Assembly: GCF_000003815.2 (NCBI RefSeq)
Contig: NC_049983.1
Location: 19,295,898 to 19,359,897 of the forward strand
Length of the DNA stretch: 64,000 nucleotides
From: Branchiostoma floridae
Taxonomy: Eukaryota > Chordata > Leptocardii > Amphioxiformes > Branchiostomatidae
Direction of reading: 5' to 3'
Shown here: piece after piece, positions 10,601 to 20,290 of the stretch
How positions within the stretch are numbered: position 1 is the first letter of the stretch
Layout: every line of letters begins with the position of its first letter
Made by a program: the position numbers and the translations under genes
Notes under the pieces: generated by a model
Told to the model about the DNA's origin: nothing
The model's input: only the letters and a program-made list of their open reading frames with translations
Databases searched by the model: none

Positions 10601-13443
10601 TAGACATCCATGTGCCTGTTTCTGCAGCATCTTGCTTCTTCCTGAGGGAGACCCAGTTGGATCAGGTCCCTACATCCACAGACACAAGTGAAAATCAGAG
10701 CTTGTTGGAGTCTGATGAAGACAGCGGGATTGATGCACAGAATGGGGAGGAAGAAGACTTAGAGAGTGAACATGTGAGTATGAAATCCAGTAAATGTAGT
10801 ATGATACTGCCCCTGGGGTATCATTTTGTAAAACTACAGTGCTGTTTTTGTATGCAAGTGGATGCATCTTTTGGTGTTCCTTTGGATGTTCATATGACAA
10901 ATAAAGACATTGTGCCATTATGAAAAATGATGTCTGTCAGGTTGGATACAAACAAAAATACTTAAAAAGATTGTAATTTTCCACCACTTTGTTTTCCCAG
11001 TGGGATGACACCATAAGCAGGCAGGGACCAGCAGAAGACCAGTCCAGTCTCTGGTGCTGTCGGCCATGCTGCAAAAAAATCTGTCGGCCACAAACACGAC
11101 AAGGTCTGACTGTGCTGATCAGATGATAGAATTATACCTCATAAATATTCCGTTTTGTTCTTTATGATGTGGTGACTAGATGTTCATATTGCAAGCTTGC
11201 AAAGAGAGGATGCAAGAATGAATCATTAATATTTGAAATACAGACTCTAGGATATATTCTCAGTTATAATGGCTTGAAAGTTGGAATATCATTAACTAAT
11301 TTTCATATCATCTTTTGATAACGCCTGTCGTATGACTTGTAGTTGTGTAATCTTAAAGATGTCCATTGTTCTCTTTTCAGGAAGTAATAAGAGTGTTCCA
11401 ATACGTAAGCTGCTAAGGGACAGGAGAATTCTACTGTCCTGTGTTCTGTATGGCCTTTTGGGGTTCTCTGCAATACTCACCAATGAGGTAAGTTTTAAGT
11501 ATTGTGTGTGTGTTTGAATAGTAGATTTGTGTGCCTTGGACATGTGACATAATGTTGCAAGTAACTGGACAGTGTGATTTAGATGAACAGAATACACAAA
11601 GTTCATCCTACCCTACATTTTACACATCTAATCTTTCCTCGCACATGTACAGCTGCTGCCGCTGCTGCTAGTGTCCAGTCACAAACATGGTGGATACAAC
11701 TTTGACACTTCAGAGATATCTCTGGTGCTGACAGGGTCGTCCATTTTCCAAATTCTCAGCCAGGTATGTTAGTTAGGTTATTGTCTGGGTCAAATTTAGC
11801 CAGTTTGAAAAATGCCAGTGTTGGCATGCATTGAGAGTTTATGACAGCAGACTATGCCCTCAAGACATGCAGCATTTTATACTGCTGCCATTCATAGTCC
11901 CGAAAGGTCAAGTTTGTAAATGTTTTTTGTCAAAAAATATAAGTCCAGCACTTTTCTCAATAAGGTAATAGATTGTGTTTATTTGTCATTCTTATCATAA
12001 CATCAAACATTGTTTTCTCTCCAGATCGTTGTCTTCCCCAACTTGGCCCGGAAATATTCTTACAAGACCCTGTTCCGAGCTGCAATCTTCATGTTCATGA
12101 TTGGAACAGTGTGTACGCCCTTTATGAACCAAATGACTGGTCCAATTCCTGAACGTGATGGAGAAATTATAATAGAAAATGCCACGGAGATACTCCCACA
12201 TTACAGTGCGACACCATCAAACGTGCCCTCATCTCAACAGCCTGGACCCAGTGTTTTGAGATATTCTGCAAGGGAGACAGCATTCAACACTATAAAAAGC
12301 AATAATGACAGCAACATTGGAAAGTGCAGACTAGATGACAAAGGTGGAAAGACCCATGTTGCTATATCTGACGTGCCTATAAAGGTCTGGGCTGTTGTGG
12401 TGTTTACCACTGCGTTTGGTATTGTTGGGAGGTAAGTTTGTTAAACATTTTGTGGAGTACTGTTAAGTGTTGAATTTTTCACTTAGGTTTGCAGCCCTTT
12501 GTCACAGATACATGTAAGTTTTAAATTTCAATGTCTCAATCATTGTAGTTTCTGTATTACTGTTGAAAGATACAACAATTACCTACTAATGTTAAATGCA
12601 GATGTGAATATTATATAGCATTATATCATTGCCGATGTCCACAGGGTCTCAAGTTTCACTGCTATTATGGTGATGGTGGGAAACTCTGCAATGGTAAGCA
12701 AATTTTCATAAATTTTTAATTGTTATGTGATGTTACATGAATATATGTTGTCGTCATTCCTCCCGTCATGCCTTCAGTTATGAAAGTCATTTTTACATAG
12801 AGAGAAGGGGAGGTATGATTACTTATAGAAGCAATGTTTGAACTATTTTCAGCCCTACTTCCGAGGCACAGTCAATGGTATCTCTCAGTCCTTCGTGGCT
12901 CTTGCACGTCTACTGGGACCAATCGTAGGAGGAAACCTCTTTGCTTGGACTACTGAGAATGGTAAGGCCTGATGAGTCTATACCTGCATTTCATGACAAT
13001 CAATTCTTCACCAGGCACTGTTTATCAATACTTGTGTTTGTTTAGTATTCATGTTAAGAGTATTAGCACTAACTCTTACACTATCTGACAACCCCAATGT
13101 TTCCCTTTCTAGAAATCATATACAACTTGGTAAAAGAATACTGCTTCACCTCTGTTGAGGATGACAAAAGATGAATTAAGCTTAATGTATCTTTGTTTAA
13201 TATTGTCTTTATCAAGGTCTGCCCTGGCCATTGAACTTCCACCTGGTCTTTTACCTGGCAGTGTTGATAGACGTCATCATCCTGTGTCTGACCCTGCTAC
13301 TCCCCGATTCCATCAACAAACCAAGAGTGGAGGACATCAGAGAGGATGAGGATGAGAACCTTACAGATGACGAATCAGTCTTGTACAGCTCTGACGAAAA
13401 TGAGCAAAGCTGCAGTAGTAGGAGAACTGCAGTCATTGCGTAG
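599..13443 (+). CDS. major facilitator superfamily transporter, ZIFL/YCR023C (DHA1-like) type, 16 exons
   Basis: Exons: 599-682, 5225-5339, 5656-5717, 7741-7772, 8367-8426, 8793-8880, 9124-9195, 9783-9915, 10628-10773, 11001-11103, 11381-11487, 11653-11763, 12025-12431, 12645-12693, 12853-12961, 13217-13443. All junctions are GT-AG and phases match, giving 634 residues. Family marks: FPFLPFL in helix 1, GYYAGFLAS (67-75), motif A WGRLSDFLGRR (88-98), GNLGVSKTY (136-144), the antiporter-type GPIAGG (172-177) and a second GPIVGG in the C half. The central cytoplasmic loop is acidic (about 235-264) and followed by a cysteine cluster (C283, C284, C287, C288, C292), possibly palmitoylated. Exon 13 encodes a long loop with sequons N423-A-T and N465-D-S, probably non-cytoplasmic. 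The tail is acidic. Plant ZIFL and fungal YCR023C relatives are membrane antiporters; the substrate here cannot be read. Exon 1 is the least certain: it has in-frame ATGs at 599 and 659, matching phase 0 and a GTAACG donor. Confidence 0.9.
1015..1782. repeat. degenerate tandem array of a ~185-bp unit
   Basis: Four diverged units lie in intron 1 of the transporter. Each contains a core like GAAATCTAGACCCTCTGAAA, then a CATTTCCTGCATTTT-like stretch and AATTTTGCTGCCAGACTA. Cores start near 1062, 1253, 1438 and 1619, so the period is 181-191 bp. The array runs into an assembly gap. A fifth unit lies at 4840-4960. Confidence 0.75.
1783..1882. other. assembly gap, 100 N
   Basis: Exactly 100 Ns, the usual placeholder for a gap of unknown size. 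It interrupts the end of a repeat array, which probably caused it. Reading frames crossing it mean nothing. Confidence 0.99.
1883..3265. other. intron 1 sequence without recognisable gene
   Basis: Unique-looking AT-rich intron. A full palindromic CRE (TGACGTCA) stands at 2563-2570. No exon with matching phase was found between exons 1 and 2. Confidence 0.5.
3266..4175. repeat. 47-bp minisatellite, about 19 copies
   Basis: The unit reads approximately CAGTACCTGGACTCC, then (T/C)GC and a variable block, GCATGCAGTACCCACTCAG and CTGACCA. The edges are degenerate and the centre is regular. Around 3520-3720 two unit variants alternate, giving a 94-bp higher-order period. Long open frames here are by-products of the stop-free unit. 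Confidence 0.9.
4579..4690. repeat. (CA)n microsatellite
   Basis: A pure CA run at about 4581-4612 is followed by interrupted CA-rich sequence. It lies in intron 1. Confidence 0.95.
4840..4960. repeat. solo copy of the ~185-bp repeat family
   Basis: It shares the GGGGTCCGGGGGCATG lead, the GAAATCTAGACCCTCTGAAA core and the GGTAGACTAAGCTG end with units at 1015-1690. The family is therefore dispersed as well as tandem. Confidence 0.7.
5767..6877. mobile_element. 1.1-kb non-autonomous TA-flanked DNA transposon
   Basis: The ends form an inverted repeat beginning CTGTAAGTTCATTTA and continuing GTTCGCGAG, with about one mismatch in 30. TA flanks both sides (5765-5766 and 6878-6879). The interior has no transposase frame; it is GC-richer near 6440-6610 and contains an AAAATGGCGCC motif. 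It lies in intron 3 of the transporter. TA target duplication suggests Tc1/mariner-type mobilisation. Confidence 0.8.
7617..7650. repeat. (AGCTGT)n short tandem repeat
   Basis: About five hexamer copies just upstream of the 32-bp exon 4 of the transporter. Confidence 0.85.
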
Positions 13444-13975
13444 TTCTCCTCCATTCTTTGCAATATATCATAGGAGTATTGTCTATCCTATGCAAATATG
13501 CTTCATAGTGCATTATTGGTCATCAGCTTGACATTTGCCTTTTGATCCAGATGTATCAGATGAAATTAAACTTAAGGACACTGAAGTAGCAGTTTGGCTG
13601 CTACTTTTCTATTGGTGATGGAGTTAAGCTGTAGGGAGAAGGTTAAAAAAGACAGTTTTTGAGATGATGTCAGAGATACTGACCTTCAGAGAGATGAAGG
13701 GCAATGCAAGAGATATGGAGAAGACAGAATGCATCTAATATGCATTTACATATTGTACATATGATAGTATGCAATATTTATTATCCAACATGGTTGTACA
13801 TGTATACTGATGTCTGACTTGTTGTCAGGTCTTGCACCATGTATGGCTACTGTCTATTGCTACTATAGAATTTATTTTGAAAGGTATCTTAAAACCAGAA
13901 TGTATATGACTGTATGTTATTGATATTCTAACCCCTAGAATTTGTCAACATTCATGTATGTGTATTCAGAAAAAG
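13444..13975 (+). other. 3' UTR of the transporter gene
   Basis: Transcribed sequence after the TAG stop. ATTAAA occurs at about 13565. The first clear AATAAA (14088-14093) lies inside the hAT-like element, so the poly(A) site is unresolved. Confidence 0.4.
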
Positions 13976-14317
13976 CAGGGCTCGAAATTCATTTTTGGGA
14001 TTAGGTGCACTGGTGCACCCAGCTTAAAAAATTGGGTGCACCAAAAAAATTTTGGGTGCACCACTTAAATTAAAGTAATAACCTAATAATAAAACTTAGT
14101 TACAAGCTATCAACTTCTTAAACAAGTACCATGACAGACATTTTTATTATCTTTCTATCTTTGATGTCAAGAATATGATGTATACTAGTATACTTTGATA
14201 TCTTTACATACATAAACCTAAGAAAATATTTGGGTGCACCCTGTGCACCCACAGAAAATAATTGGGTGCACAGATCCAATTTTGGGTGCACATGCACCCT
14301 GAGTATTTCGAGCCCTG
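13976..14317. mobile_element. hAT-like MITE with repeated GGTGCACC motifs
   Basis: The element begins CAGGGCTCGAAATTC and ends GAGTATTTCGAGCCCTG, a terminal inverted repeat typical of hAT elements. A clean 8-bp target duplication is not visible; AAAAG occurs on both sides. The interior carries about ten TTGGGTGCA(CC) motifs in both halves. There is no coding capacity. Confidence 0.75.
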
Positions 14318-15425
14318 AAAAGTAATGCCATAGCTGATCATGTGGCTTGAATTGTTGTGACAATCTACTTGACAATTGTGGATTTGTCAAGCAGGTCATT
14401 GCAATATGATATAATGCATAATGAAATGTTTGCACATTCAGCATTGCCACATACCAGCCATTTAAAGCTCAGGTACTGTAGAAGTATATAACGTTAAGCC
14501 TGTGTTGCATCATGGTTATTACAACATAGAATATATTACTCCCAGTCAACTTTTAGGGGAGTAGAGTTCTATCCATGCTGCTAGGAGCTATACACTGTGT
14601 AAATTTCACATCAATTAGGCAAATGAGGTCATTATTTCCTTGATTATAAATCAATTTTGATTAAACATGACCCGAATGAGCCTGTGGCATACTGGTCATA
14701 TTTTGTCTTGTATTGTTCATAGCTCGAGCATTTATTTGATTTAAGGTTAGATAAAGTGTTCAACATCCGGCCCATCCAGCCCATTTTGACAATCTCTGGA
14801 TCATGACATACTTGGGTCATACCTGGTGTGGTTCCCCCTAACAAAAACAGGATTGTAGGCAGCCTCACAGCGACACCTATCATGTCTGGTCAGTACTGCA
14901 GCTGGTGACATACATTCAAGTTTTAACTTTATTTGCCTTTTCTTGCAATCCCCATCTTCCCAGACATTCTGTGCTTCTACATTTACACGCGAATGCAAAT
15001 CTCAGAACCCACGCATGTCAGAAAAGTGGGATTTTTCGCCTTCCATCGTTAAAAGAAAAGTCAATCAGGCAACAGTGGAAGGCGTAAAATTGGCTCAAAA
15101 TGTCAAGTTAGCTTTTGAATATCAATACGTTATATTGCTCTTCATTGCCTTTTCATCAATTTGTCTTTGGGCAAGAAACACAAGGAGGTCGCTATGTACG
15201 TCGCGTTAGTGGGTCGACTTCCCGCACGTTAGTGCCCCCAACGTTACTTGCAAAGTTATGGTTGCCCAATCAATTAGCTTAAGTTCCACGGATCAAAAGC
15301 GTCCTCTATTAACCACTGTCAGTGCTGCAGCCTTAGTCACAAGTCACACAACAGGTGACAGGAACTGTTTGGTTTGGCCTGTAGAGTACGGATCGTAGCA
15401 AAACTCCCCTGGCAAATTATTCTGC
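14318..15425. other. gene-free stretch
   Basis: I see no gene, tandem repeat or element with ends here. Confidence 0.4.
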
Positions 15426-15683
15426 CTATCGGCCAGGGTATATAAGTCTGGTAGAGACTTTTCTTATTAGACGGACAGAGGCCGGTGCTGACTGCAGCCA
15501 GGGCCATATCGGTTGAGACCCAAGATGCGCATTTTAGCATTGCTGAGCATGAAGGAGGGTCTGCATGCGTTTTTTTCGTGGCGCGTTGCGTTGCGAGCTA
15601 CTTCAATTCGCCATAAATTGCAGCCCGCCCTCTCTAAATCACCCTTGAACGTCGTTAGATCATTCGTCAGTGAAGCGCCGGTA
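15426..15683 (+). promoter_or_regulatory. possible TATA-box core promoter with short ORF
   Basis: TATATAAG stands near 15439-15446. About 75 bp downstream, ATG at 15522 opens a 53-codon frame starting MRILALLSMKEG and ending at a TAA near 15683. The hydrophobic start could be a signal peptide, but the frame matches nothing I know and no following exon was found. Treat it as a candidate only. Confidence 0.2.
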
Positions 15684-16780
15684 TAAGTCGCTAGCTGTAA
15701 TTCTACCTATCACGTTATGTATGTAAATTTTATCATTCTGAACTCCGTTTTTAAGTAAGAAGCGTAAGTATATAAGCTTAACAACGAGATGGTAACGTTA
15801 ACTAACGCCACAATATTTTGCTACCTTGTCATAAGTTGTTTTTTTACCACTGAGTATTATACCATAATAATCAATATGCCACACCCAAATCTAGCTTTAC
15901 GTTGTGCATACACATGTATATGAATTCGCGTTACCAATTAACCGTTGAGCGTTGGCCGTTTCTGCCCCGTTCTTGCTTTAGTATTTGTAATTTTAGAGCA
16001 TGAGCGCTTAACTCAGATTCTAATGGCCTCAGTGAGGTTCAAGAGCCACCATTCAAAAGGGTAAAGTTACAGAGACTAGGACATTTCTTGATCGGAATCA
16101 TACATTACGTTTGACGATATTTTGGAGCTTAATGGCCATTTAAAGATCGAAGGTGAATCACAACCACACCGGGCAAGATCGCACTGTCGTTACCATTTTC
16201 AACGAGGCTGATGGTCCTCCGTGATCATCCCAGATCTAGGCCTAGAGTCATGTCGATCGGGGGATACACACAACGGGCCTATTTGAGTGTGTGTGTGCAA
16301 GTTTGCATCATGAACACAAAATGCAAGCCAACTCAAGATGGCTTCACGTACTGAAAGCCAATTTACGTTTGCTTGGCTTGATTTTTGCATCATGAACATT
16401 GCTAGGAACCGGCGCAGTACAGACCCTCATCAGATGCAACCCGGTTGCCTATACTCGCCGCCCGAGCAAGCATTGTAAGACTCTTGTGCGCATATTCCTA
16501 CTTTTTGAGAAGGATATTGGATAGACTGAATGCAGGGGTATGAAATGATTTCAGATGGAGCAAGACTAAAGACCTTGATCAGACTTTTCAGGAACCCTAT
16601 CATGATCCACACTATTACATGATCTTACATTACAATAATGTTTGGCAAGATAACCAGTGAAAATAAAGACTGTCACCCTACAGTACAGATTTACAAAGAT
16701 AAGCCGACACAAAAAGTTGGTAAGAACCAACACCATTCTGATTGTCAGCTAAAGTTATAACATCTGCTTGGACGAAACCT
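15684..16780. other. gene-free stretch
   Basis: A motif like TTGCATCATGAACA occurs twice (about 16301 and 16386). I see nothing else of note. Confidence 0.4.
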
Positions 16781-16855
16781 CACGACCAATCACGAGGCGG
16801 CACTGACGTCATTTCCGCCAGCGCCATTTCTGAACCGAAGGACAGAGGACAGAAG
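16781..16855 (+). promoter_or_regulatory. compact CCAAT/CRE/ETS promoter with first-exon splice donor
   Basis: In 40 bp there are CCAAT (16786-16790), a full CRE TGACGTCA (16804-16811), an ETS-type TTTCCG (16812-16817) and a YY1-like GCCATTT (from 16823). About 30 bp further, CAGAAG precedes GTAACT (donor at 16856). This is the usual form of a TATA-less housekeeping promoter plus a non-coding first exon. The gene it would serve is not identifiable; its coding exons may lie far to the right. Confidence 0.4.
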
Positions 16856-17134
16856 GTAACTTCGTTGTTTGTAATTTCTGCCATTTACAGTGCCGATTCG
16901 TGTGGGTTGACGGGGAAACTGTTACGTGCAATGTTCTGGTAATGCCATGGAGCTCAAAACGCCGAGATATATTTATATGTAGCGTTGGTTATCGCGAAAT
17001 CCAAAACTTAGGCAAAAGTTTACATGTGGCCAAGGAGGTCCTTTTTTCAACCTCTTTGATGTGGCCCTGGCCCTAAAGAGTCGGTATTGATGGACGTTTC
17101 TGGTTCTATCTTTTACATAGGTGGACATGTGAAA

Positions 17135-17142
17135 TACAGAAG
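17135..17142. repeat. left 8-bp target site duplication
   Basis: TACAGAAG, repeated exactly at 18670-18677 around the palindrome-array transposon. Confidence 0.75.
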
Positions 17143-17173
17143 CGCAAATATACAAAAGTAACGGTCTCCTCTG

Positions 17174-17404
17174 TCAGCACTGGAACACCAGTGCTGAAGT
17201 GGTCGTCAGCACTGGAAGTCCAGTGCTGAGCCGGCGTCAGCACTGGAAATCCAGTGCTGAGGCAGCTTCAGCACCCAAAGCCCTCCTGTCAGCACTGGAA
17301 ACCGAGTGCTGAGACTACAATCAGCACTGGATTTCCAGTGCTGAGGACATTTCAGCTCTGGAAATCCAGTGCTGACAAATATTCTGCACTGGAAACGGAG
17401 TATA
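17174..17404. repeat. left array of 24-bp palindromes
   Basis: Units start at 17174, 17206, 17237, 17268 (degenerate), 17289, 17321, 17352 and 17383 (degenerate). Most have perfect 10-bp arms around a 4-bp loop whose sequence varies. Spacers of 7-8 bp are not conserved. Confidence 0.9.
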
Positions 17405-17475
17405 AAATGTTTAAAGTTGTTGAAAAGAACTAACATTCTGTAACAAAATATAAATGGACAACTGTATTATACAAT

Positions 17476-17915
17476 GTTTTTTAAATGATACTTCTTTGCC
17501 GCACAAGCGAAATGTGTCGTCCACCTGTAACTACCTATTCTTTGTAAAAAAAACCAAAAAAACAAGCGATCTCTTTACCACACAGATAGACCAACTGTTA
17601 GTTGTCTAACTCCGACTACCTATTGTTTTTTAAATGATGTTCTTTGCCGCACAAGCAGAATGTGTCGTCCACCTGTAACTACCTATTCTTTGTAAAAAAA
17701 ACAAAACAAGCGATCTCTTTACCACACAGATAGACCAACTGTTAGTTGTCTAACTCTGACTACCTATTGTTTTTTAAATGATGTTCTTTGCCGCACAAGC
17801 AGAATGTGTCGTCCACCTGTAACTACCTATTCTTTGTAAAAAAAAACTAAAAAACAAGCGATCTCTTTACCACACAGATAGACCAACTGTTAGTTGTCTA
17901 CCTCTGACTAAAAAG
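17476..17915. repeat. three ~146-bp tandem units inside the transposon
   Basis: Units begin GTTTTTTAAATGAT at 17476, 17625 and 17769. Each contains GCCGCACAAGC, GTGTCGTCCACCTGTAACTA and CACACAGATAGACCAACTG. The copies are nearly identical, so the amplification is recent. Confidence 0.9.
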
Positions 17916-18178
17916 GCACTTCTTTGCCACAAGTATAGAATATGTGATTCGTTGATTTAAAATTTTTCGTATCAATTGACCAAAAGAAAAGAAACTTGAG
18001 TGCCATTAACAGTATACACAATTCACAATATCACAAGTGTCTAGTCTAAAGCTAGTAAAAGCTAGTGCCATGCAAGATCTGCTTGGAGATTAAATAACAC
18101 GCACAGATATACCTAAGTCTAAAGGAAATAACTCAGACAGCCGTACGGACGCATGCTACTAGTACACGAATATTACGT

Positions 18179-18645
18179 TCAGCACTGGAACGTTCCAGTG
18201 CTTTATAGACGTCAGCACTGGAAGCCCAGAGCTGAAGTTTTTACATCACTGGTCTTCCAGTGCTGAAAAGTTCCCGAGCACTGGTAAATCCAGTGCTGAA
18301 CCCGTTACTTTAATTTTAATTTTGTATATCAGCACTCGGTTCCAGTGCTGACGGCGGTTTCAGCACTGGGTAACCAGTGCTGAATGACCTCTGCCGCGAG
18401 TTCAGCACTGGTACCCGAGTGCTGGCGGCAGTTCAGCACTGGAAAACCAGTGCTCGGAGAAGTTCAGCACTGGAAATCCAGTGCTCGCATTGGGTTCAGC
18501 ACTGGAATTCCAGTGCTGAGGGAGCTTCAGCACCCGAACAAGGCTGTTCAGCACTGGAAAACCAGTGCTGACGTTTCTTCAGCACTGGAAAACCAGTGCT
18601 GAGGCCGATTCGACCCATTGATTCAGCACTGGAACACCAGTGTGG
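18179..18645. repeat. right array of 24-bp palindromes
   Basis: About 14 units start near 18179, 18212, 18244, 18276, 18329, 18360, 18402, 18433, 18464, 18496, 18527 (degenerate), 18548, 18579 and 18622. They have the same arms as the left array, with more arm mismatches among the inner units. Confidence 0.9.
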
Positions 18646-18677
18646 AACCTGTTACTTTTGTATACTTGCTACAGAAG

Positions 18678-19053
18678 TTTTCACTTCTTCTTGGAAATTT
18701 CTGCCGTTCATGCCCACTGGCAGTTTTCTGTGATGGAGTGGATCTCCAGTTCCCGGCTATCTGAGCTGGCATTAGTCATTGAGGAGTCGTACTAAATGTT
18801 CCCCGGCCGTTGATGTAGACTGCTGAGTGCTAAGGTTTTATGATACCCTGGTGTCATTTTCTTCCATTGGTAACATGTTAAAGACTTGCAGAAATACAAT
18901 TGAATACAATTTATTTTTTAACGATCTAGAGGATCATTTCCTCGCTATTAGATTGAAATATTTTTCATGTGATAATTCGGTCGGGAAGTAATGTTAAAAC
19001 GTCTTCAAAAAGTGCGACTTGGGGCATCCGAGGGCGAATTCAAATGATATGCA
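18678..19053. other. gene-free stretch
   Basis: Short unique AT-rich sequence between the transposon and the CRE that precedes the THAP-like frame. I see nothing else in it. Confidence 0.4.
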
Positions 19054-19061
19054 TGACGTCA
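19054..19061. promoter_or_regulatory. full CRE upstream of the THAP-like frame
   Basis: Palindromic TGACGTCA lies 48 bp before the ATG at 19109. This is a normal distance for a TATA-less promoter, but initiation is not shown. Confidence 0.4.
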
Positions 19062-19108
19062 TTTTAGAGAGTCGCGTTCTTCTAGTAGCTCTACCCCCGT
19101 CCGCTGTA

Positions 19109-19684
19109 ATGGCGTCTTGTACTACAGGTCGTGTTAGTACAAAGTCCAGTAGAAGTTATTGTGTCGCAGGAGGCCCACATGGCGTTAGCTGTAAGAATAG
19201 TAAGTCTACCGAGGGGATATCTATGCACAGATTCACCAAAGTTAAAAATGACAGAACTGTGGCTGACAAATTGAGAGTCTCAGCAAGGAGCTTATCCCTC
19301 AGCGAGCTAGAAAACAGTGTACAAAATTATGTATCAAGTTTGTTCAGAGGCATCGGCATGGTTCCTTCCGCGACATCTACGGCTCCGCACACTTCGAGCT
19401 CCGCACACTTCGAGCCCTCGTGCTTCAACATGAACCTTGAGATTATATTTGGGAGAGCTGTGGGAGGACCAGAAGGATTATCGCAGGAAAAGTTCCAACT
19501 ATTGACACCGCTGGTCTGCCGACTCCCAGTCACGGAACGCGCGCGGAGAAGGGTGAATTCGCCACACAGCTGCATGACCCATCTGTCACATACTAGTAGT
19601 AATTCGCCCTGTAAATTTACCTTGTATTTCGCTTATTCTGGTCATAACTGCGGTGCCATTATTGTGAAGTACTTGTACGCTTAG
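19109..19684 (+). pseudogene. degenerate THAP-domain coding exon
   Basis: The frame opens MASCTTGRVSTKSSRSYC and continues CVAGGPHGVSCKNSKSTEGI, SMHRF and later SAHFEPSCF. That order (Cys-x9-Cys, GIS-H-F, then HFEPSCF) is the THAP zinc-finger plan used by THAP proteins and P-element-type transposases for DNA binding. It looks broken. The third zinc ligand, a Cys two residues before the ligand His, is Ser. The conserved Trp is missing. A ~16-bp tandem duplication near 19380-19410 (CTCCGCACACTTCGAG twice) shifts the frame. The remainder to the stop matches nothing. An open frame persists for 192 codons from this ATG, so a young pseudogene or an unusual THAP paralogue are both possible. Confidence 0.5.
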
Positions 19685-19858
19685 ACTCCGACACAAAACA
19701 GCACAAATGATTCTTGGATTTTACATCTTTGTCGGCGTCCGGATAGATTTCATAACAAAGTGAACCGCTTATACCGAACTCGTAACAACAAACGACGCTG
19801 TCCCAAGATTTTCAAGCACGAAAATTTGCTGACCGTATTCAAAATACGTTGGAAAAAT

Positions 19859-20095
19859 TGTCAATAGATTTTGTCATGAATATTGTAGTTCTTGGTCTCA
19901 GTAAAACCAAGTTACGAGCGAATCTGGGATTTTTCGTCGTCAACAACAACAACTCTAAGAAAAATGGCCCCAAAAAAGATGGCGGCCGTGCGCTAAAATC
20001 CTGAGACTTTTCGAATTTTCTTTCACGGAAACACCAGTCTGTATGTTTTTCCTCGAATCACTAGGAGCTTACGAAATCTGTCTGTTGTGTAGTGT
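19859..20095 (+). repeat. copy 1 of a ~240-bp direct duplication with ATGGCGGC motif
   Basis: It shares with 20291-20540 the blocks AGATTTTGTCATGAATATTG, TTTTTCGTCGTCAACAACAA, CACGGAAACACCAGTCTGT and GGAGCTTACGAAATCTGTCT. It contains AAGATGGCGGCC, a strong YY1-type site. A donor-like GTGAGT follows near 20123. Confidence 0.8.
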
Positions 20096-20290
20096 CTTTA
20101 GCGGTGGACATGTTGTTGATAGGTGAGTTAAAATAGTTTGGTTTTGTATAAAAACTTCCGAAGCGTAACCTGAGCATGTAAACAAAGGAAAATATATCTG
20201 GGTTGCGGGACCACAAGTATGTACGTACTCGTTACTATGTCATCGATAACTCGTTTTTTTTTGCTCGTGTAGCTACAAACTTGGCACTTT

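Larger units (their letters stand above)
17143..18669. mobile_element. non-autonomous DNA transposon with palindrome arrays at both ends
   Basis: Terminal inverted repeats match in 18 of 19 positions (GCAARTATACAAAAGTAAC) and are flanked by an exact 8-bp duplication. Inside each end is an array of 24-bp palindromes, TCAGCACTGG-N4-CCAGTGCTGA: about 8 at 17174-17404 and about 14 at 18179-18645. Most are spaced 31-32 bp. The middle holds three ~146-bp tandem units and about 250 bp of unique sequence. There is no transposase frame. Eight-bp duplication fits the hAT or P superfamilies; the ends do not look like standard hAT ends. The element is probably mobilised in trans. Confidence 0.8.

Noticed and set aside
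17174-18645. CRISPR-like array
   Set aside because: The palindromic units recur at about 31 bp, but this is spliced animal DNA. Spacers are only 7-8 bp, no cas gene exists, and transposon ends with a target duplication enclose the arrays.
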